The notes below the pieces were generated by a model. The model made no database searches, was not told where the DNA came from, and was given only the letters and a program-made list of their open reading frames with translations. Below, piece after piece: positions 56,505-64,000 of a stretch of DNA of 64,000 nt. This DNA comes from Corynespora cassiicola (lineage: Eukaryota; Ascomycota; Dothideomycetes; Pleosporales; Corynesporascaceae), in assembly GCA_022059125.1 (NCBI GenBank), contig JAEUWY010000019.1, forward strand, positions 124,001-188,000. Reading direction: 5' to 3'. Within the stretch, counting starts at the first letter, position 1, and each line of letters opens with the position of its first letter. Position numbers and translations under genes: made by a program.

Positions 56505-57650
56505 ATGAAGAAGCGTAATAGAGTGAATGAGGATGATAACGATGTCTCTACCCGCAGTTGTAATTACAATCGCGGTGTTGGTGCCACCCAAGGAAAAGGT
56601 GCACTGCGGACTACTGTCAGAAATCTGGAACGAAAAGTGGCGGATCTTGAACAAGTTAATACCGACAGAGCCTTGGGTCACGCGCGCACCGTCCAGAAAT
56701 TGAAGACTGACGCTGAGGATGCTGAAGAGGAGATTTTGCAACTGAAAAACCACATTGCTCAATTGGATATGAGCATAGATCTTAATCAGTCGTGTATTCG
56801 AGTCTTGTCAGATACGGTGCTAAAATTTCTTCTCAGCAATTCATATACAGTCACCAAGATCATAGAAGGCGACGAGATGACTGAGAAGGGCCTCCTTAGA
56901 ATTGCAGAGCCAGACCGATATTCCATGATCGAAAAGATAATTTCTTGTCTGGAGAAGGAGATCCAGGATTTTTTTATGTTCAAGGGAACCGAGCCGTTAG
57001 TCAACATCCAGAAACTAATCGAGGAGAATATAGTCAAGCAGCGTGTCAATATCGAGCAGCTCCGTACCGCCAACGCCATGATGAACAACAAGTATCATGG
57101 CAAGGTGTAAGGACAGCAAGCAATACAACAAGATTCATAAAAAAGCGCTAATAAGACATTTAGGATTAGCGGAAACTTAGCACAGTCTGAGGGTGAAGAG
57201 AAGGGGAAAGCACATCCACTTCGTCTCACCAACGACAGAAAGCCGACAAGTCGAGTTCCTCAGCTAGCGCAACTCTACCCCCGAGAAACATCTATGATCA
57301 GAACAGATGGCTGTAAAAACTCCAAGTGTGAGGCCATTCACATGAATCAGCTTGGAAAATACTTTCGCACAAACATGTTGCGTTGTGGATTGACTATAGA
57401 AGAGAAGGCGGCCCTAAAAGCTTACGACGATGAGAAAAAGCAGGTTATGAAGGAATTTCTGAAGACGGGGGTAGAGACAGACAAAGTTAAGGAATTACGC
57501 AATCCAGAGTCACTGCCGAAACTTGCTCAGCGGAAAACCGGTTTCCTTAATAGTGTTTACCTTTGGTTTGACCTTGAAGCAAATATCTGGAAGCTGGACT
57601 GGGAAGGCCCGGTTCTGGGGAAGTTCGCTGATGAAGAAAATATGGGGTAA
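56505..57650 (+). CDS. Coiled-coil hypothetical protein
   Basis: Exons 56505-57106 and 57170-57650 with a 63-bp intron (GTAAGG, GCTAATAAG, GATTAG) give 360 residues in one frame. Residues 35-90 form a strong coiled coil (LRTTVRNLERKVADLEQVNT, then EDAEEEILQLKNHIAQLDMS). A second helical region lies at 140-200. In exon 2 the stretch TDGCKNSKCEAIHMNQLGKY contains C-X4-C-X3-H, the second half of a CCCH-type zinc finger, but no first cysteine is seen at the right distance. The C-terminus is charged. I do not recognise a family. Confidence 0.65.
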
Positions 57651-58315
57651 ACTCTGAGGCTGATCATTAGGTATTCGATTTGAATCTCAGGTCAAGGGTC
57701 AGCATGAGTTCATCGGTAGAGGGTTCAACACTAGACCGGTTCCTATACTTGCACAGGATGATCAGGGAGATCTGATATGTAACATAGCATCACAAAATGA
57801 GGGTCTTGCATGATTTAGTTGGAATATGCTGTGGTATTTGCGCCCAGGTGTATAAGTGAAGTACAAGCGATTGTAATTGCATAACACCTTCTGGCGATAG
57901 CTACGGTTATGCGTTCTAGATATCAGTCCTAAAACGAACTGTGAAACTTTGATAAAATCTCTCCATATTCAAACTCCTACCAAAATTTCACGATGAAGCT
58001 ATCCCAGATCCCTATAAACCCTTTCATAATGACGAGCGCGTATCTACACTTCAAATTCGATCTGACCTTGCACAACATGCCAGAAGCTACACCATAACCG
58101 TGACAAAATGGAAATTACTCTTTGATTAACAGTCTGAGAAACGCAACCGTATCTGTCTACCTTCAATCGTACACCCTCCGCTCCCGGACACCACGCACCA
58201 GCATGGCTTACACGAGTACTACCCCCTTCTCTCCACACCGAATACCTCCCCTCGAAAACCACTCAACAATAATCCCCTGGCAAGAATCAGCAAAGCTCAA
58301 CAGAAATTTCCCCAT
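57651..58315. other. Intergenic between convergent genes
   Basis: 665 bp holding the 3' ends of two convergent genes. No gene or repeat seen. Confidence 0.5.
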
Positions 58316-59756
58316 CTAGCCCGTCAACCCCGACCACCATCTCCTCCCTATCCTCTCCCTCGACAGCTCCCCCCTCTTCTCCTTCCCAGCAGCAGCGGCA
58401 GCATCTCCAGTCCTCCTCTCCGCCTCGGCAGCAGCAACAAATGCCGCAATCTCCGCCTCAACCTCCTCCCGCCGAACCGCTCCCGCCGCAGTGACAGTCA
58501 CCGTCACCGTCGCCGCGACACACGGCCGCGCCGAGGGGATCGGGATTGTAAGCAGCGTGGAGCTACTAATGGGACAGGGGGCGCGGGAGGAGGGAGCAGG
58601 TTGGGCGGGGGCTTGAGATGAGGGCTGGGGGATGGGTTGGGGTGCTGCCGAGGGGGCGATGGCGGGGAGGGTGGTGGTCGTCGTCGTGTTCGCTCCCCCA
58701 CTACCTCCACCTCCGCCGCCACCACTACCAGGGCAAGGGGCAGTCGTGGAAGTAGAAGTAGAAGTGGGTACAACGACAGGGGCAGAGGATGCGGGCAAGG
58801 TGGCGTTGCGGGTACATGACGGGCTTGCAGCGGGGGGGTTGGAGTCGTCGGGGTCGGAGTCAGGGATTTGGGGAGGGAGATCGGAGGCAGACGGCCGTGC
58901 TGTCGCCGTGGCGTTGCGCGTACATGAAGTTCTCGATACAGGAGGGGGGTCTGAGCCGTCGGGGTCTGAGTCTGGGTTTTGGGTGGGGACGGCTGATGCG
59001 GTGGCATTCCGCGTACATGACGTTCTCGACACAGAGGGGACAGGATTTGGGTTGTTGGGATTGGGATCACTGGAAGGGAGAACGACAAATGAACTCGATG
59101 GGGGGAGATTGACAGGTGCGGAAGAAGTAGTGGGAGGAGAATTGGAGCCATCGTCGCCGCCACCATTACAACTCGTGCTGCTGCTACCATTGCCGCCACC
59201 ACTGCCGCCGCCCGGCCCATTACTCTGCTGTGGGACTTGAGACGTACCGTCAGAAGGCCCCGATGGGGCCGCCGGATTCGACGTGGAGGTGATCAGAGTC
59301 GTGGGTGCCGGAGCAGCCGACGTTGGGCCTGGGGCAGCTGTCGACGTCGGACCAGAGCCGCCACCACCAGCGGCGCTCGTAGCGGTCGCAGCACAACTAC
59401 ACACTGCCTTTGCCGAGCTTTGGACTTGCAGCGCCGTCGCGATACCGCAGGCGTTGATGACGCAGCCCTGGGCCGAAGCTTGAATGGCCGACGAACTAGC
59501 TTCGTTGCATTGGCACGCAAAGTCCAAGGGATTCGTACAACCGACAGCTGATCCGGCTGACAATAGACATTGAGCCTGACAGGCAGGGTTAGCAAAGAGA
59601 ACATTGTTTGGTTGTGTTGTGTGGGGAGCCTTATTTGGCGGGGGTGAAACCACGTACGCCGCAAGATGGTATCGCAGCGATAGCCGAGTCACACTGTGCA
59701 GTCACCGAGGACACAAACACCAGGGAGACAAGGGTAACAAATGAAAAAGATTTCAT
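58316..59756 (-). CDS. CFEM-domain secreted/cell-wall protein
   Basis: Two exons, 59756-59658 and 59575-58316, with an 82-bp intron (GTACGT, CTAAC, GTCAG) give 452 residues. The signal peptide MKSFSFVTLVSLVFVSSVTA is followed by one CFEM domain (about 21-88) with the expected eight cysteines (CDSAIAAIPSCG, AQCLLSAGSAVGCTNPLDFA, CQC, GCVINACG, AVCSC). CFEM proteins are fungal surface proteins that can bind heme or act at the host interface. The rest is Ser/Thr/Pro/Gly-rich with three SCTRNAT repeats spaced by Asp-Pro-rich linkers, each with a potential N-glycosylation site. No hydrophobic GPI tail is evident; the C-terminus is basic and charged, so it may be secreted or wall-linked otherwise. 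Confidence 0.85.
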
Positions 59757-61764
59757 GGTTAGGCGAGTCTTTTTATTAGAGAAGAAATAAGTTGTAATTC
59801 TTCGATGAGGTTAGGGCGCAGTTTGAACGAAGTGACTCGATGCTTACGACGAGGAGGGCGCGGTGGGCTTTCTTTATACCCTAGATGCCGTTTCATCACA
59901 CGACATAGGGCAAACTCCATTCCTTCTGATTCGACGGCGCAATGCCAATCCGTGTCTCCACTTGTTGAAATCAACCATGGCGAGCTTGTTTCTGGTGGTC
60001 AGAATCCCATCGTACGCGGCCCCGGCACAAGAAGCACATGGAAGGGCGATGAGCATGGCACTATTGACAGCTATTAGAACTGGGCCGGCACTTGTGGAAT
60101 ACAGCGGTCATGCTTACAAGGCGCAAAGCATACAAATGCTCTTTTTTTTACTCTCGAGGTTGTCGTCCACCGGTACGAGCTACAAGGACCACGATGATGT
60201 TTGGCACGGGTCTGGCTCCGCGATACCCCTGCATGGTGCGGACGCTAACAAAGTGCGGGGAAGCTTATTTCCCAGGAACGGGGAACGGATCACAGTTTAG
60301 TGTTGGTCACGGTCACGGAGGCTCCAACGACGGCTGGTTTTGTTGGCGCGGATGCGTTCATCCCGGAAGTTTGCAGTCGCAATTTATGCGCTGAGCGAGC
60401 ATTGACAGAAGGCGGAATCCATGGCTAGGCCGCCTACCTGCAGACGATCATTATGTCATTCGAGCAAGCCCAAGACGTTCGCGAAGGGGTGCCATGTCAG
60501 CTGCGGCGTCGATGCCGATGAAACGAGAAGACGCAGGTGAGAACCGCCACAGTGTTCTCTTTCTGCTGCCGCGCCTCATGCGTCGTACGACGACGTGGCA
60601 TTGGCGACAAGAGTCGAGGGATTGGTGCTCCAATGGCAAAAATAACGTATGCCCGGTGGCCCTGATTGATGAATCAAGTCGCTAGACAGAGAGATAGGGT
60701 CTGACGGGAGGTGCCATGACTTTTGGAACGCAGAACGCGGGTCTAGGTCTTGACTGGGTGATCCAAAGCCACGTTGCAACAAGACTGGCACGAGGTCAGA
60801 CGCGCAGCTGGTCGACCTCCCACTCGCTGAAGCTGGTGATATTTCACATTAGTTGAAGCGAGGTCCAAAAGTTTAAACATATGATCTCTGTCGAGGTCGC
60901 AAGAAAACACTACCCAACGTCTTGAATAAATTGACCAGAGCTGGGGATGTTCTCACGTTGATGAGGTCAAAAGTAAGTGTCCAAGGTTATGACGTGGGGT
61001 TAGATCTCAATCCACGGGTTTGGGTCGTGCTACCTTGTCGCCTCACAGCCGTCAAAAGTCAGGCTTGCTAGTTGCAGTGATAGGGCCGGATGGCAGACGC
61101 GTGTTCTAATGGAGAAACGGGCGCGACTGATAGACAGGATGCGTAATGACGACGGAGGCAAAGATCCGCAAAGAGATTGGCAACTTGTTGATAATCGATC
61201 AATAATGACTTGGAGATTTGCGCTCCGGTGGTGGCATTCATCTGATGATGCTATCGCGCTTCAGTGGAGGCCGGGGATCCGGTAGGTAGATCGGCCATTG
61301 CATTCTCTGCGGGTGGTGCATGTGTCAATCCAGCATGACATGTTTTATAATGCCGATATGACTGAAGTGAGATCGGACGATGGGTTGATGTGGGATGAAA
61401 TGGAGCGTGGATGGTGTAACCGTCGACCTCGAGGCCTGATGTTGCCTTAGGCCGATCTATTCTCCGATCTACGCTAAACCTTATTTGGACGATGCGATCC
61501 GATGACGCTGGGTCGCATGACCCAATGATACCGCGGGGCACTTTGTACCCCACTCTTGCCGGCCTTTTCCTGCCATGCACGCCCGACACGCCCTGCAGAT
61601 ATCGTGTGCTTTGATTAAATGCCCGAATACTTACTCTCGCATCATACTTTGCTCATTCGACCGTGTTCTGTCCCTGCCATCGATGCCTGTATGCCGCCGT
61701 GAAGTTCGCCGGTAGCAGCCCCAACAACATTCATTTTTATCGTGCACATCGCTCGTCCTCGAAT
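59757..61764. other. Intergenic between divergent CFEM and 5-oxoprolinase genes
   Basis: Two kilobases containing the promoters of two divergent genes. Frames at 59863-60300 (+) and 61251-61589 (-) are open but show no domain or splicing support. Confidence 0.45.
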
Positions 61765-64000
61765 ATGAGCTCATCAAAGATTGGAGAGCGGGGGATCCGC
61801 ATCGCCATAGATGTAAGATGGAAAAATACATGGATTGCAGTCGACACAACTGACAGCCGCAGCGTGGAGGCACCTTTACCGACTGTGTCGGAAACCCCGG
61901 CACAGGCAAGATGGAGGACGATACCCTCATCAAGCTGCTCTCTGTAGACCCCGCCAACTACGACGACGCGCCCCTGGAGGGCATCCGACGCTTGCTGGAG
62001 AAGTTCACCGGCAAGGATATCCCCCGCGGCCAGCCCCTCGACACGTCCCAGATTGAGAGCATACGCATGGGTACAACCGTCGCGACGAACGCGCTGCTGG
62101 AACGTAAAGGCGAGGATATCGCCATGGTTGTCACCAAGGGATTCAAGGACTGCCTGGCTATTGGTAATCAGTCGCGGCCCAACATTTTTGCTCTTGACAT
62201 TCGGAAACCCGAGGTCCTGTACAAAACTGTCGTAGAAATTGACGAGCGCGTCACTCTGGAGGACTATGCCGAGGACCCCGAGCGCAACCAAACCTACGCC
62301 GAGTCCATTGACAGGGCTGGCGCAGACGCAGAACTCGTCAAGGGTCTGTCTGGTGAGACAGTGCGGATATTACAGAGGCCACAGGACGATGCGATAAGAA
62401 AGCAGCTGCAAGAGGTGTACGACAGTGGCCTGAGGAGCATTGCCGTGTGCCTAATGCACGGATACACATACCCCAACCACGAGGCGCTGGTGGGCAAGAT
62501 TGCAAAAGAGATTGGGTTTGAGCACGTGAGTTTGAGCCACGAGCTGATGCCTATGATCAAGCTGGTCCCGCGTGCGACTTCTGCGTGCGCGGATGCCTAC
62601 CTGACACCTGCCATCCGCAAGTACATTGACGGCTTCTCCAAGGGTTTCGTGGGTGGCCTTGGCACGAAGAGTGTCAAGCAGGAAGGCGAGAAAAAGGGTG
62701 CGCGGTGCGAGTTCATGCAATCGGACGGCGGCCTGGTGGATGTGGATATCTTTTCTGGCCTCAAGGCTATTCTTTCAGGCCCGGCAGGAGGTGTCGTGGG
62801 CTATGCGCTAACCTCGTACGATCCTGAAACCAAGATTCCCGTCATTGGCTTTGACATGGGCGGCACGAGTACGGATGTGAGCAGGTACGGTGCCGGGAGA
62901 TATGACCACGTGTTTGAGACGACGACTGCTGGTGTGACGATCCAGTCGCCCCAGCTTGATATCAATACCGTCGCCGCCGGTGGTGGCTCGCGACTTTTCT
63001 GGAGAAATGGCCTGTTCGTGGTCGGCCCCGAATCGGCGAGCGCACATCCTGGCCCAGCATGCTACCGGAAGGGAGGCCCGTTGGCCATTACCGATGCCAA
63101 TCTTTTCCTCGGAAGGCTGTTGCCGGATTTTTTCCCCAAGATCTTTGGCAAAAACGAGGACGAGGGACTGGATGAGGAGGCAAGCAAGAAGTTGTTTGAA
63201 GAGCTGGCCGAGCAAATCAACAAGGAGGTTGCGGGCGGCAACAAGGACAAGGAGATGTCGCTGGACGAGATTGCCTACGGATTCATCAAGATTGCAAACG
63301 AGACAATGACCCGTCCGATTCGCAGTTTGACTGAAGCCCGCGGCCACGACACATCCAAGCACCGACTAGCGACTTTTGGTGGCGCTGGTGGTCAACACGC
63401 TGTCGCCATTGCAGAGGCTTTGGGCATCTCGCAGGTCCTCATCCACCGCTACTCTTCTGTTCTCTCCGCCTACGGAATGGCCTTAGCAGATGTCGTCGAC
63501 GAACGGCAAGAGCCCGAGTCCAAGGTTTGGTCGGACGAAAAGGACGTTCGCGAGTACCTGCAGAACAAAATGAATGAGCTCAAGGCCAAGTCGACGGCGA
63601 CCCTCAAGGATCAGGGCTTTGACCCAGAGCAGATTCAATTTGAAGAGTACCTCAACCTCCGATACCGTGGGACCGAGTCTGCTTTGATGGTGGTTAAGCC
63701 CACCCAGGGAGAGGCGGAAAAGGAGTACGACGGCGACGGGTGGGCGTTTGGCAAGGCATTTGTCAAGCAGCACGAGCAAGAATTCGGCTTTACGCTGCCC
63801 GACCGCGACATCATTGTTGACGACGTGCGAGCGCGCGGTATCGGCAAGACATTCGAGGGTCTGGAAAAGACGGTAGACCAGCAGCTGAGGGAAATCAAGC
63901 CAAAGGACCTCACCAAGGGAGAGAAGCAGTACGGCACCCGCCAAGTCTATTTTGAGGGCGGCCGACAGGAGACTGCCATCTACAAGCTCGAGGATCTTTC
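61765..64000 (+). CDS. OXP1: 5-oxoprolinase (ATP-hydrolysing), 3' end outside window
   Basis: A cytosolic enzyme of glutathione turnover that opens 5-oxoproline to glutamate with ATP. Exon 1 is 61765-61812 (MSSSKIGERGIRIAID); a 50-bp intron (GTAAGA ... GCCGCAG) ends at 61862; exon 2 then runs open to the window edge, giving about 728 of an expected 1,270-1,300 residues. Signatures: RGGTFTDCVG at the start of the hydantoinase N domain, MGTTVATNALLERKGE, FMQSDGGL, ILSGPAGGVVGYAL, GFDMGGTSTDVSRY, and FGGAGGQHAVAIAEALG. The intron placement restores the conserved IDRGGTFTD. The hydantoinase B half lies beyond the window. Expression should be constitutive, as for a housekeeping gene. Confidence 0.93.

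Overview
The window reads as nuclear DNA of a filamentous ascomycete. Genes are interrupted by short (about 47-107 bp) GT-AG introns with CTAAC/CTGAC-type branch sites, and the gene families are typical of moulds: a C2HC plus Zn2Cys6 regulator, a CFEM protein, an Ayg1-type hydrolase, DUF3632, a STAND/NLR protein and a Fot/pogo transposon. A Dothideomycete is my best guess, but that is inference. Several genes are only visible once splicing is considered, and their reading frames close exactly across the proposed introns.

Layout. 1-1.7 kb: 3' part of an amino-acid/GABA/choline-type permease (+). 2.2-4.5 kb: decayed coding sequence, including a broken protein kinase. 5.8-7.7 kb: Mpe1/RBBP6-like mRNA 3'-end processing factor (-). 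10.0-10.4 kb: a small secreted cysteine protein (-). 11-13 kb: a GC-rich graveyard with a probable patatin-like relic (-) and a deleted cytochrome P450 relic (+). 13.5-15.0 kb: Ayg1-like alpha/beta hydrolase (-). 16.1-17.0 kb: hypothetical protein (-). 19.0-19.5 kb: VOC/glyoxalase-like protein (-). 20.1-21.8 kb: zinc-finger transcription factor (+). 24.2-26.1 kb: complete 1,853-bp Fot/pogo element with perfect 72-bp inverted repeats and a transposase inactivated by RIP-type mutations.

26-33 kb is GC-rich, rich in microsatellites and has no gene I can support; it leads into wee1 (33.1-36.4 kb, +). From 38 to 58 kb the window becomes AT-rich and accessory: an RRM protein with a premature stop, a membrane protein with three 69-bp repeats divergent from an NLR, a block of genes carrying repeated FGxYxG-type domains, Pmp3, an F-box-like hypothetical protein, a DUF3632 protein and a coiled-coil protein. 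58.3-59.8 kb is a CFEM wall/secreted protein (-), and 61.8 kb to the end is the 5' half of 5-oxoprolinase (+).

Housekeeping genes (Mpe1, Wee1, Pmp3, 5-oxoprolinase) alternate with fast-evolving or decaying accessory blocks. The blocks most worth follow-up are the NLR with its divergent repeat-membrane protein (40.5-44.6 kb), the FGxYxG-domain gene array (45.2-48.1 kb), and the secreted cysteine protein beside relics of a possible secondary-metabolism region (10-15 kb).
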